Shown here one piece after another: positions 1 to 8,686 of a DNA stretch of 64,000 nucleotides (positions are counted from its first letter, which is position 1; every line of letters begins with the position of its first letter). The position numbers and the translations under genes were made by a program. The notes under the pieces were generated by a model that was not told the origin of the DNA, did not search any database, and saw nothing but the letters and a program-made list of their open reading frames with translations. This DNA is from Symmachiella dynata (GTDB lineage: Bacteria > Planctomycetota > Planctomycetia > Planctomycetales > Planctomycetaceae), in contig NZ_CP036276.1 of the NCBI RefSeq assembly GCF_007747995.1, positions 4,765,001 to 4,829,000 of the forward strand. Reading direction: 5' to 3'.

Positions 1-35
1 CCAGCGCTGCATACTCATCCAGGTAAACCGCAACG

Positions 36-245
36 ATGGACGAATCCAAACTGCAGATCTATCAAAACGACGAGAACTCCGCAGCGGCCAAACTGCAAAG
101 CATCAGGGACCGCATGGGGGAGAAATATGCCGCCCGCATCGCGGCTGCCGGTCCGCTCCGCCGCGCGTTTTTGCATTGGCGGATGCGGCACGAGATCGAA
201 GCTGAAATCGCAAAAGCGGCGCAGTCCATCGCCGCGCGGTTATGA
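36..245 (+). CDS. Small hypothetical protein (69 aa)
   Basis: I do not recognise this 69-residue protein. It is charged and mostly helical in character, rich in Ala, Arg and Glu, with no signal peptide, membrane segment or cysteine. The stretch from about residue 25 to 69 looks like one long amphipathic helix. An AGG lies about 10 bases before the ATG, a weak ribosome site. It ends 31 bases before the stop of the convergent isomerase gene. The codon pattern looks coding, but there is no family support, so it could be spurious. Confidence 0.45.
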   Translation: MDESKLQIYQNDENSAAAKLQSIRDRMGEKYAARIAAAGPLRRAFLHWRMRHEIEAEIAKAAQSIAARL

Positions 246-276
246 CACTTACGACAAGCCTCCGGCCGGATTCTGC

Positions 277-1041
277 TCAAGCGGTCATTTGCTCAAACAG
301 CGCTTTGTAATACCGCATGACTTTCAGCGGATCGGACGTGGCCGGGCTTTCGGAGAGACAGTAGCCGTCGTAATCTTGTTGTTTGAGCAACGAGAACAAC
401 TCTTGATAGGGATACTGCTGGTCAAATAAATCGTGAATATGGAGCGTCCCGCCGAGTTTGTGTTTGAGTAGGTCAAAGTTCATCTTGATCGAACCGTTAA
501 CCGTCTCCCCCGGATTGGCGTTCCAACACACGACCACTTGCGGGTGATCGGCTGCATCCATGATCTTACGGATCACTGCCGGATCTTTCGTCCCGCGACC
601 GTGAACTTCGACGCGAATTTCCTGGCCATGATCGGCCGCGAATTTCCCGCACTCCCGCAATGCTTCGCCGATACGGGCGATGGTTACTTGAGGGTCTTCG
701 CCTTTGACCAACCGATTCGGACGGACCTTTACTCCCGTCCCACCGATATCGGCCGACAGCTTCACGAACTCATTCGTCAATTCGATGTTGCGCTGCACGA
801 TGCCATGGTCGGGATCGTGATATTCACACGCCGATCCCGGTCCCACAAACTCGACCGGTGAGTCATCAAACTTCTGCTTAACCTCAGCGCGCTGCGCTGG
901 CGAGAGTTCGACCTCGACACCATGCTTGTGAGTAGATCGCAATTCCACGCCCGCGAAACCGGTGGCGGCACAATTCTTGATGACCGTATCCAGGTCCCAT
1001 TCCTTGCCCCACAAATACGTCACCATGCCCAGCTTCAACAT
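277..1041 (-). CDS. Sugar phosphate isomerase/epimerase (TIM barrel, AP endonuclease 2 superfamily)
   Basis: This 254-residue protein has the pattern of the xylose-isomerase-like TIM-barrel family. It opens with LKLGMVTYLWG, followed by GFAGVELRSTH, EIRVEVHGRG, VVVCWNANPGET, LHIHDLF and DYDGYCLSE, the usual strand-end positions with metal-binding Glu, Asp and His. The exact substrate cannot be read from sequence. I start it at 1041 because GGGGGAG lies just upstream. A longer reading frame would translate an intergenic hairpin repeat at 1088-1122. fabH lies 136 bases upstream on the same strand. It may act in carbohydrate catabolism, as many planctomycete paralogues are thought to. Confidence 0.85.
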   Translation of the reverse strand: MLKLGMVTYLWGKEWDLDTVIKNCAATGFAGVELRSTHKHGVEVELSPAQRAEVKQKFDDSPVEFVGPGSACEYHDPDHGIVQRNIELTNEFVKLSADIGGTGVKVRPNRLVKGEDPQVTIARIGEALRECGKFAADHGQEIRVEVHGRGTKDPAVIRKIMDAADHPQVVVCWNANPGETVNGSIKMNFDLLKHKLGGTLHIHDLFDQQYPYQELFSLLKQQDYDGYCLSESPATSDPLKVMRYYKALFEQMTA

Positions 1042-1087
1042 TGTCGCTCCCCCGCAATTTCCAATATTCGCATCCACCAAAAACCGA

Positions 1088-1122
1088 CTCCCTCTCCCTC
1101 TGGGAGAGGGCCGGGGTGAGGG
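1088..1122. repeat. REP-like hairpin repeat
   Basis: The sequence CCCTCTCCCTCTGGGAGAGGG followed by CCGGGGTGAGGG forms a strong stem-loop (CCCTCTCCC pairs with GGGAGAGGG). It lies in the gap between fabH and the isomerase gene. Repeats of the CCCTCACCCCGGCCCTCTCCC type are known between genes in many bacteria. A transcript stem here could weaken read-through or stabilise an mRNA end. That role is inference. Confidence 0.7.
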
Positions 1123-1177
1123 TTTTCGCAAATCAATTGGCCGTCATCGCCGCAGGTCATTCGGGCCGTCTTTCGAC

Positions 1178-2230
1178 CTACCAGCGTAACAACCCCGTGC
1201 CCCAGGACAAACCGGCGCCGAAACCGCTCATCAAGATCGTGTCGCCCCGATTGATACGGCCCGCTTGGAACGCTTCGTCCAAGGCGATGGGAATCGACCC
1301 GCCTGAGGTGTTCCCCAATTTTTGTAGGTTCACAAACACCTTGTCGTCCGGGATGCCCAACTGTTCCATCGCGTAATTGATGATCCGAATATTTGCCTGA
1401 TGCAAAATAAACAGGTCGACATCGTGCACGCTCATGCCGGTTTTTTCCAGCATCAGTTCGATGGTATCCGTGACCACACGCACCGCCCACTTGAATACGT
1501 TGCGACCATCCATTTTTAGGAAATGTTCGCTCTTATCGATTTGTTCGTGAGTAATCGGCTGCCGTGATCCGCCCGCCGGACAATTCAACATTGGCCCGCC
1601 GCTGCCATCGGCACCAACCTGATAGCACATCAACCCTTGATGGGGATCCCCTTGAGCGAGCAATACCGCTCCCGCACCGTCACCGAACAAGGGCGCGGTC
1701 CGCTGATCGGTGGGATCAACAATCCGGCTATTGCAATCGCCGCCAATGACCAAGGCGAGCTGGCTGTTGCCGGTCGCGACGTATTGCGCGGCGGTGGTGA
1801 GTGCATACATGAAACCCGCACACGCTGCCTGCATGTCCACAGCGGCCGCATCCAATCCCAACGCATCCTGCACCAGACAGGCTGTTGAGGGAAAAGCAAA
1901 GTCAGGTGTAAAAGTACCAACTAAGACCAAATCAATATCTTGCGGATCGACCCCCGCGCGGCGGATCGCCTTGCGGGCGGCCGCGATACACATGTCGCTG
2001 GTCGCCAGATTACTGGGGAGATACCGTCGTTCTAAAATCCCCGACCGTTGTTCGATCCACTCCGGATCGAAACCAGCGCTCTCTCGCAGATCTTCATTGG
2101 TCACAATTTGATCGGGAACGTACGATCCGCACGAAACAACCTGCACGCCGAGCATCGAATTCGTACGGCGACTGAACCGGTTGATCCGCGGCGAGGACGC
2201 CTGCGGTGCGGGAGAGCTTTGTGAAGACAT
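1178..2230 (-). CDS. fabH: 3-oxoacyl-ACP synthase III
   Basis: FabH condenses acetyl-CoA with malonyl-ACP to start fatty-acid synthesis in the cytoplasm. The 350-residue protein carries the catalytic triad: Cys137 in MQAACAGF, His277 in LHQAN and Asn307 in LGNTSGG. The C-terminal MSGFGAGLSWG is also typical. The protein begins with about 25 extra Ser/Pro/Arg-rich residues compared with usual FabH (about 317-330 aa). An internal Met26 (2155) would give the usual length, but only the ATG at 2230 has a good ribosome site (AAGGAAA about 10 bases upstream), so I kept it. No other fatty-acid genes adjoin it. Confidence 0.93.
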   Translation of the reverse strand: MSSQSSPAPQASSPRINRFSRRTNSMLGVQVVSCGSYVPDQIVTNEDLRESAGFDPEWIEQRSGILERRYLPSNLATSDMCIAAARKAIRRAGVDPQDIDLVLVGTFTPDFAFPSTACLVQDALGLDAAAVDMQAACAGFMYALTTAAQYVATGNSQLALVIGGDCNSRIVDPTDQRTAPLFGDGAGAVLLAQGDPHQGLMCYQVGADGSGGPMLNCPAGGSRQPITHEQIDKSEHFLKMDGRNVFKWAVRVVTDTIELMLEKTGMSVHDVDLFILHQANIRIINYAMEQLGIPDDKVFVNLQKLGNTSGGSIPIALDEAFQAGRINRGDTILMSGFGAGLSWGTGLLRW

Positions 2231-2724
2231 ATACCAATTTTCCTTAGACGATGGGTGTTTTCCAAAACCTGCGGAATCGATATAACAACAGTTGGCGAGT
2301 TATCCTGACAATAGACTCAATGTTGCATTCCGCAAACAGGTTTGAGCACCGATACGACTTCCGTCTTAGTGAACGTTCAATTTTTGTGAGTGGTTCGCAA
2401 TCTGCGTGCGCACATTGCGTATTCGATGAATTCAAAACCAGTCGCTGCGACCACAAACCGGCCGCGCGGAAAATCGCGAAATGGAATGGCCCAAGAGGAT
2501 TTCTCTGGCATCCATGCCTTTCGTACTCTGCTATTCGCAGTTGACGGTCCAATATTCAGGGCAAGCAATCATCCGTCGACGAGCTGTACTCGGCAGTGTA
2601 ACTGGTTTTAAGTCTTGAAACCAGCGAGGTTTCACACCGACACCGACCCGGCCCTCTCATCCGCCCCAGATTACGCATCTTTCCCGCAAGAGAAATTCTT
2701 GAGTACGGACTGGGAAGAAACCTC
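2231..2724. other. Intergenic region with imperfect hairpin
   Basis: There is no convincing gene between the divergent fabH and NRDE genes; the reading frames here have no family features. An imperfect inverted repeat lies upstream of fabH: AACCTGCGGAAT (2266-2277) pairs with ATTCCG and CAGGTT (2327-2342), interrupted by a CAAA bulge. It could sit in the fabH leader or promoter. The region presumably holds both divergent promoters, but I see no confident -35/-10 pair. Confidence 0.4.
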
Positions 2725-3462
2725 ATGTGTTTGCTCGGTGTCGCCTTCAAAACCATACCTCAACATCCCGTTTTTCTCCTCGCCAACCGCGAAGAGAGCC
2801 CCCTCCGCCAGAGTTCGGAACCGGCGATCATCCACGAGCAGACAGGAAAATCTAACTGGCTGGGCGGAACTGACTTGCAAGCCGGTGGGACTTGGCTGGG
2901 TGTCAATCAACAGCACATGATCGTGGCGGTCACCAACCGCCAAAAGCAGCAAATTCCCAAAACTCCACGATCACGCGGCTTATTATGCCGCGATTTATTG
3001 GGATTTCCCGATATCGCCACGGCCTCCGCTCACGCTCAGAAGCAACTGCAAACGGGCAATTATGCCGGCTGCAACTTTCTGCTCGCCGCTCCTGATGCGG
3101 CGGTGAGCATCGAGGCGGGTGATAAATTCCGCATCACCCCCTTACCGCCGGGCATCCACTTGATGGCCAATAGCGACCTCAACGACCCGCTCGACCCCCG
3201 CATTCACCGCGTTCGCCTCCTGCTGGAAGGCATCGACAGTCAGCTTGCCGAAGACTGGATTGCTGCCGCAAAAAAGATCTGTGGACTGACCGGCGAGGGC
3301 AGCGAACCGGCGATTTGCCGCACGGGGAGCGACTGGGGGACCGTTTCGTCTTCGATTATCGTACTTGCCGATTCCGCAAATCAGTCAACATTTCTGCATG
3401 CCGCCGGCCCCCCCTCTTCGACTCCCTACAACGATTTTAGCAATATGTTCCAACAACTTTAG
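2725..3462 (+). CDS. NRDE family protein (TANGO2-like)
   Basis: This 245-residue protein belongs to the NRDE/TANGO2 family. It starts MCLLGVAF, with a Cys at position 2, then has LLANREES, the name-giving NRDE-like motif, near residues 18-25, and WLGGTDLQAGGTWLG around residue 50. A conserved second-position Cys suggests an N-terminal-nucleophile fold, but the bacterial function is not settled. Eukaryotic TANGO2 has been linked to haem or lipid handling. The length matches the family. It stands alone, with the ROK kinase gene 213 bases downstream on the same strand. Confidence 0.88.
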   Translation: MCLLGVAFKTIPQHPVFLLANREESPLRQSSEPAIIHEQTGKSNWLGGTDLQAGGTWLGVNQQHMIVAVTNRQKQQIPKTPRSRGLLCRDLLGFPDIATASAHAQKQLQTGNYAGCNFLLAAPDAAVSIEAGDKFRITPLPPGIHLMANSDLNDPLDPRIHRVRLLLEGIDSQLAEDWIAAAKKICGLTGEGSEPAICRTGSDWGTVSSSIIVLADSANQSTFLHAAGPPSSTPYNDFSNMFQQL

Positions 3463-3675
3463 CAGCGACCGCCTGCGATTGAATCCCTGGACAGCGACGG
3501 TATATACTGTCCTGCCTACGAGCCTGGTCTAATCTCAGGATTTGAGAATACCGCAGTCGCGAGCAGCTGCAGTATTTAGAGTGCGCCCCCTCCCCATTGC
3601 CTGCGTTTCTGCCGGCAAGCATTCCAGCAAACTCTTACCGTCGCTCGGTTTCCAACTTTTCGGTGGTATATTTTC

Positions 3676-4677
3676 ATGCGTCCAGACCCAGGCCACGGGC
3701 CGTTTTATTTGGGAGTTGATGTTGGTGGAACCAACATCAAAGTGGGGGTCGTTGACTCCCAGGCGCATTCGTTGTCGCATGTCAGTCTGCCCACCCAACC
3801 CAAACTTGGACCTGAAGTCGGCCTGCGAACCATTTGCGAAGCTTCGCGAATGGCCATCGAACAAAGTCAGCTCGACATCAGCGAGATTCATGCTGTCGGA
3901 TTAGCGACGCCGGGAACCATGGATATTCCCAAGGGATTGCTGCTCGATCCGCCCAATCTTCCCGGTTGGACGAATCTACCGTTGCGGGATCAGTTGTCTG
4001 AGGCGTTGGGACTGCCAACCACATTGCAAAACGATGCCAACGCTGCTGCCTACGGCGAATTTTGGGGCGGTATGGCGCGCGACGCGACGAGTTTGGTGTT
4101 TTTCACGCTGGGCACGGGAATCGGTTGCGGCATAATTATTGGCGACACAATTGTTGAAGGCGCGCATTCCCACGGAGCCGAATGCGGGCATATCATCATC
4201 GAAATGAACAACGGCCGGCTCTGCCCCACAGGTCAATATGGCACGTTGGAAGCCTATGCTAGTGCCAAATCTGTAGTCAAACGCTGTCGCGAAGCGTTGG
4301 ATGACGGTCGTGAATCGTCGATTACCGCGGAACTCGACAAAGGCGAGAAGCTCACCCCGCTACTGATCAGTCGCATGTGCGACGCAGGAGATGAGTTGGC
4401 TGAGGAATTGATCATGCAAACCGCTCGCTATTTGGGTGTTGGTACAACGACCTTAATGCATACAATCAATCCGGAAATGGTCCTCTTCGGCGGCGCCATG
4501 ACGTTCGGCCGCAACGAGACAGAACTGGGACGCCGATTTCTGCAGGAAATTCGTAATGAAGTCAAGAAACGTGCTTTTCCGGTCCCGGCCGAAAAGACGC
4601 AAATTGAATACGCGAGTTTGGGCGGAGACGCGGGCTATATCGGTGCCGCCGGCTGCGCGAGGTTAAAGTTTCCTTAG
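3676..4677 (+). CDS. ROK family sugar kinase (glucokinase-like)
   Basis: This is a cytoplasmic ATP-dependent sugar kinase of the ROK family, 333 aa. The N-terminal phosphate loop LGVDVGGTNIKVGV, the sugar-binding LQNDANAAAYGE, the FTLGTGIGCGI loop and HGAECGHIII are all present. The usual ROK zinc motif CxCGxxGCxE is altered: the aligned segment reads CPTGQYGTLE, so only one of three cysteines remains. GGAMTFGRNE near residue 275 is the C-terminal nucleotide region. The function is likely glucose phosphorylation, but the missing zinc site makes substrate assignment less safe. The start has GGTGG about 10 bases upstream. Confidence 0.88.
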   Translation: MRPDPGHGPFYLGVDVGGTNIKVGVVDSQAHSLSHVSLPTQPKLGPEVGLRTICEASRMAIEQSQLDISEIHAVGLATPGTMDIPKGLLLDPPNLPGWTNLPLRDQLSEALGLPTTLQNDANAAAYGEFWGGMARDATSLVFFTLGTGIGCGIIIGDTIVEGAHSHGAECGHIIIEMNNGRLCPTGQYGTLEAYASAKSVVKRCREALDDGRESSITAELDKGEKLTPLLISRMCDAGDELAEELIMQTARYLGVGTTTLMHTINPEMVLFGGAMTFGRNETELGRRFLQEIRNEVKKRAFPVPAEKTQIEYASLGGDAGYIGAAGCARLKFP

Positions 4678-4847
4678 CCGCGCGCATTTCAATGCTGGTG
4701 GGCATGCCAACAGCCGTGCCGGAAAGATTGCACCAGAAAGCCGTAGGACAGGCAGTCGCCCGGCGAAACCGATTCGGATATTCACCGAACCGCCACTAAG
4801 TTTTTCCATCACGTAAATTGTCTGTAAGACAGAGTTTAAAACCGCAC

Positions 4848-6650
4848 ATGGACACACAGTTCATCCGCAATTTTTCGATCGTCGCGCACATCGACCATGG
4901 TAAGAGTACGTTGGCGGATCAACTGCTACTCAAATCGGGGGCCATCACCCAGCGCGAGTTTAAAGAACAGATCCTCGACGACCTGTCGATCGAACGTGAT
5001 CGTGGAATCACCGTCAAAGCACGGACGGTGGCGATCAATTATACGTTCGAGGGCCAGGAGTATGAACTGAATTTGATCGACACACCGGGGCACGTCGATT
5101 TCCATTACGAAGTTTCCCGCTCACTCGCTGCCTGTGAGGGCGCCCTATTATTAGTCGACGCGTTTCAGGGCGTTCAGGCCCAGACCGTTGCCAACGCCTA
5201 TGCGGCCATCGAAGTTGATCTCTCCATCATTCCCGTCGTCAACAAAATTGACCTGCCTGTGACCAGAATCGATGAGGTCTTAGAAGAAATCGAAACGGTT
5301 TTGGGACTGGAGCCGGACGACGCGCTGATGATCAGCGCTCGCGATGGAATCGGCGTGGACGAGGTGTTCGAAGCTATCATCAACCGCGTGCCACCGCCGC
5401 AAGGCAAGTCCGACGCTCCGCTGCAGGCGCTGGTATTCGACAGCAAATACGACTCGTTTCGCGGCGTCATGACTTACGTCCGCATCATGGAAGGGACAAT
5501 CGAAAAAGGCCAGCGCATCAAGTTCATGCGTGAAGGAACCACCTACGACGTGTTGGACATCGGCCAATTCCGACCGGAGATGCGGGTCTGCGACCGTTTG
5601 GGACCGGGACAGGTCGGCTACATTCTCACCGGCATCAAGGACCTCGGGCAAGTGCATGTCGGCGACACCGTGACCGACGCGCGGCAACCGGCCGAGAAAT
5701 CCTTGCCCGGATATCAATTGCCGCAGCAAATGGTCTTTGCTGGACTCTATCCCACCGATTCCAGTGACTTCGAAAAACTCCGCGATTCCCTGCAAAAGCT
5801 CAGCCTGAATGACTCCAGTTTTTCGTACATGGCCGAAACGAGCGATGCGCTCGGTTTTGGTTTTCGCTGCGGGTTTTTAGGCCTGCTGCATATGGAGATC
5901 ATCCAGCAACGACTCGAACGCGAAGCAGATGTCGATCTCATCCAAACCGCACCGAACGTGACCTATGAGCTATTGCTCCGCAATGGTGAGACCAAAAAAA
6001 TTGATAACCCGCAAGAAGTGCCTGATGCCGGTTCCATTCAGGAATTCCGCGAGCCGATTGCGCGGGTCAATTTCATTCTGCCCACCACGGGTATCGGCCC
6101 GATTATGCAACTGGCCGCCGACCGCCGCGGGACCTACATCAGCACCGAATATCTGGGCACCAATCGCGCGCTGATGATCTATGAACTTCCGTTAGCGGAA
6201 GTCATTTACGACATGCACGATAAACTCAAATCGGCGACCCGCGGTTATGGCACGTTGGACTATGACGTCATCGGTTTTCGTGCTGCTGATTTGGTCAAAG
6301 TCGATGTGCTGGTCAAAGGCAACCGTGTCGACGCTCTTTCCACAATCATGCACCGCGCTGATGCGGAGCGTCGTGGGCGCAATTTGGTGAAGCGACTCAA
6401 AAAGGAAATCTCAAAACATCAATTTGAGATTGCCATTCAAGCCGCCATCGGTGGGAAAGTCATCGCCCGCGAAACCATTTCGGCATTGCGGAAAAACGTC
6501 ACCGCAAAATGCTATGGCGGCGACATCACCCGAAAGCGTAAACTGTGGGCCAAACAACGCGAGGGTAAAAAACGGATGCGGCAATTCGGTCAGGTCGAAA
6601 TCCCACAAAAAGCCTTCCTCTCCGTACTCGAAGCGGGCGAGGACCAGTAA
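4848..6650 (+). CDS. lepA: Translation elongation factor 4 (LepA)
   Basis: LepA/EF4 is a ribosome-dependent GTPase thought to act in initiation, biogenesis or back-translocation under stress. The 600-residue length matches the family. GTPase motifs are clear: AHIDHGKST (residues 13-21), RGITVKA, DTPGHVDF and NKIDLP. The C-terminal domain special to LepA ends with KAFLSVLEAGED. I start at ATG 4848 (MDTQFIRNF), which matches known LepA N-termini; an in-frame TTG 30 bases earlier would add an unconserved decapeptide. A signal peptidase I gene follows, the same order as the lepA-lepB operon of Escherichia coli. Confidence 0.97.
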   Translation: MDTQFIRNFSIVAHIDHGKSTLADQLLLKSGAITQREFKEQILDDLSIERDRGITVKARTVAINYTFEGQEYELNLIDTPGHVDFHYEVSRSLAACEGALLLVDAFQGVQAQTVANAYAAIEVDLSIIPVVNKIDLPVTRIDEVLEEIETVLGLEPDDALMISARDGIGVDEVFEAIINRVPPPQGKSDAPLQALVFDSKYDSFRGVMTYVRIMEGTIEKGQRIKFMREGTTYDVLDIGQFRPEMRVCDRLGPGQVGYILTGIKDLGQVHVGDTVTDARQPAEKSLPGYQLPQQMVFAGLYPTDSSDFEKLRDSLQKLSLNDSSFSYMAETSDALGFGFRCGFLGLLHMEIIQQRLEREADVDLIQTAPNVTYELLLRNGETKKIDNPQEVPDAGSIQEFREPIARVNFILPTTGIGPIMQLAADRRGTYISTEYLGTNRALMIYELPLAEVIYDMHDKLKSATRGYGTLDYDVIGFRAADLVKVDVLVKGNRVDALSTIMHRADAERRGRNLVKRLKKEISKHQFEIAIQAAIGGKVIARETISALRKNVTAKCYGGDITRKRKLWAKQREGKKRMRQFGQVEIPQKAFLSVLEAGEDQ

Positions 6651-6697
6651 GTCGCCGCAGCGGGCTCGTCCAGCAGTGTGTGTGTGTCGGTCGCGCC

Positions 6698-6731
6698 ATT
6701 GGCACTGGCGGACAAGCCGCCAGTGGCACCC
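6698..6731. repeat. GGTGCCACTGGC-type palindromic repeat (GGCGG variant)
   Basis: This intergenic palindrome reads ACTGGCGG ACAAG CCGCCAGT, flanked by GGC and GGCACCC. The same element in the other orientation is at 28007-28036. A shorter-loop version with TGGCAAAGCCA occurs at 30803-30870 and 54062-55661. It lies between lepA and the signal peptidase gene, and could form an RNA hairpin there. It also argues against the longer upstream start for the next gene, which would translate the repeat. Confidence 0.75.
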
Positions 6732-6806
6732 GAGTTCACAGGGCAGGTTCGGCTCTTTATTTTCGAGTCGGAACCCGGCCCGACGACGAGAACGGCACTC
6801 AGCGAC

Positions 6807-8441
6807 ATGCTTTCCACATCCGATAATGTCGAGTCGCAGCCCAATCCGCGTCGCCGCCGTGGTTATGGCGCCATGCGACAGTGCGTGGAGTTTCTCGTCT
6901 GTCTCGGGATAGCCGTCTCGCTGTGTAAAACGTTTGCCGTCGAAACCTACATGATCGAAACCGGTTCGATGGCGCCGGGATTTTATGGTTGGCATCGTGA
7001 AGTCACCTGCCCTCAATGCCGCTGGCATTTCGCCTTTGGTGTCGAGCAAGACCAAGGAGATGGCGAAGCGGTCTGTCCCAACTGCGGCTTTCGCGAAATC
7101 CCTGTCCCCGCGCTGGAGGCCGATTCCGGTGATTCGCAAAACGTTGCCGGCGACCGTGTGATGGTGCACAAACACCTCTTCGATCATCGCCCGCCGCGCC
7201 GTTGGGAAGTCGCCATGTTTCGTAATCCCGGCCAGCCGACCGACAACTATGTCAAACGCATCGTAGGACTCCCCGGCGAAACGATCCAAATCCGCGATGG
7301 CGACGTCTACATCAATGGAGAGATCCAACGCAAAACACTCGACCAGCAACGCCAGATGCGGATCGCCGTATTCGATAACGATTATCAACCGTCCGCCACA
7401 GATCGCACCTGGCACCCACGCTGGCGTGCTCGGAGTGAGCAGAGCCCATGGCGGGTTGACGGCGGAGACTTTGACATCAGTCTCAAAGAGACCTCGGGGA
7501 CCATCAGCGATCCGTCGAATTGGATCGACTATCAACATTGGATCCGCCAAGGAGGTCTGCGAACGACGACGGTACCACTTGCTCAATGGCCGTCTGAAGC
7601 TGACCCGCCTAATCCCTTCTTCAGCAATGTGACTTATGATGCGACAAAAAAACAGCTCGTCTGCCGCGGCGCCATGCCTCTTGCCGCACGAGACCATCTC
7701 GCGGGGCTGAGTCAAGATTTCGCATTCCAACAAGCGGTGGACCTGCTGTTCGAACGATCGCATCGCGCTCCGATTACCGATGGCTACGGCTACAACCCGT
7801 CAACAAGCGAAACCCCGGTGCGGGATCTGATGCTGGAGTTGCAGTTGACCTTCAGCGGGGGGATTGGCGAATTCACGGTGCGGATGTCCGACGGCCGAGA
7901 AATCATGGATTGCCGGTTGGATTTCAGCCGGAAAATGATCCAGCTGTACTCCTCACAGCAAACAACCCCAATTTTTGAACAACCGCTGCCCCAGTCACTT
8001 TTCACCGGCACAGCCAAGTTGGAAATGTCGCTGATGGACCGGCAATGTTTGGTGGCAATCGATGGTATTCTGATCGGCCAACCTTGGACCTATCCCGCTG
8101 AATCGTCCCCCAGTCCCCTGCCGCAGCAACCGGTGCAGTTCGGAGCTGCCGGCATCAATTTGCGTGTGAGCGGCATCAAGCTGTTCCGAGACGTGCACTA
8201 CCTCTCAAAATCGAACGAAGCGGCGTTCCTGCCGTACCAATTGGGGGACGACGAATATTTTGCGTTGGGGGACAACAGCCCGATTTCTGAGGATAGCCGT
8301 GTCTGGCTGGCTCAGCCGGCGGCACGAAAACTCACGAGCCGGCATTTTATCGGCCGGCCGTTTCTTGTCCACTTGCCGTCAAAAACATGGCGATCCTCGA
8401 TCAGCATTCCAGATTTCTCTCGGATTCGCTATATTCGCTAA
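6807..8441 (+). CDS. lepB: Signal peptidase I, large form with zinc-ribbon-like insert (paralogue 1)
   Basis: Signal peptidase I removes signal peptides at the outer face of the cytoplasmic membrane. This 544-residue protein has one N-terminal membrane segment (about residues 25-42), the catalytic serine in ETGSMAP (Ser54), the general-base lysine in NYVKRIVGLPGE (Lys150) and the late box LGDNSPISEDSR (488-491 = GDNS). Two additions are odd. CPQC (68-71) and CPNC (90-93) directly follow the serine loop and look like a zinc ribbon. About 330 residues are inserted between the lysine box and the GDNS box, with beta-rich, laminin-G-like or DUF1080-like texture. Usual bacterial enzymes are about 180-350 aa. 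It follows lepA and precedes a close paralogue. Confidence 0.88.
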   Translation: MLSTSDNVESQPNPRRRRGYGAMRQCVEFLVCLGIAVSLCKTFAVETYMIETGSMAPGFYGWHREVTCPQCRWHFAFGVEQDQGDGEAVCPNCGFREIPVPALEADSGDSQNVAGDRVMVHKHLFDHRPPRRWEVAMFRNPGQPTDNYVKRIVGLPGETIQIRDGDVYINGEIQRKTLDQQRQMRIAVFDNDYQPSATDRTWHPRWRARSEQSPWRVDGGDFDISLKETSGTISDPSNWIDYQHWIRQGGLRTTTVPLAQWPSEADPPNPFFSNVTYDATKKQLVCRGAMPLAARDHLAGLSQDFAFQQAVDLLFERSHRAPITDGYGYNPSTSETPVRDLMLELQLTFSGGIGEFTVRMSDGREIMDCRLDFSRKMIQLYSSQQTTPIFEQPLPQSLFTGTAKLEMSLMDRQCLVAIDGILIGQPWTYPAESSPSPLPQQPVQFGAAGINLRVSGIKLFRDVHYLSKSNEAAFLPYQLGDDEYFALGDNSPISEDSRVWLAQPAARKLTSRHFIGRPFLVHLPSKTWRSSISIPDFSRIRYIR

Positions 8442-8686
8442 CAGTGACATCGTAGTAAGTTACGACAAATCAGCGGCAGGACACCCTCGACCAAGATCGA
8501 TCCTCGAGTCGTGTTGCGTTAAGGTTTTGTCGACAAGGCCGAATTGTCATTGCCAACCAACATTTGCAAGTTGCCGAAGGTGCGAGTTGAGGTAACGGAC
8601 TGGGTTCGAGAAAACACCGCTGCAACTCCGACGAATCGAATATCCGCCTAAGCGCGCATCGACAATAACAGCGAACGAAAATAGCC
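8442..8686. other. Gap between the two signal peptidase genes
   Basis: These 245 bases hold no gene or clear terminator that I can support. No strong ribosome site precedes the second signal peptidase gene (the sequence before its ATG reads GAACGAAAATAGCC). Confidence 0.3.

Noticed and set aside
3495-3520. Possible LexA-like site GACGGTATATACTGTC upstream of the ROK kinase
   Set aside because: The half-sites match only partly, and planctomycete LexA sites are not known to me well enough to support it.
6411-7763. A 450-residue open frame on the minus strand
   Set aside because: It lies opposite lepA and the first signal peptidase, both of which have clear family motifs. It has none.
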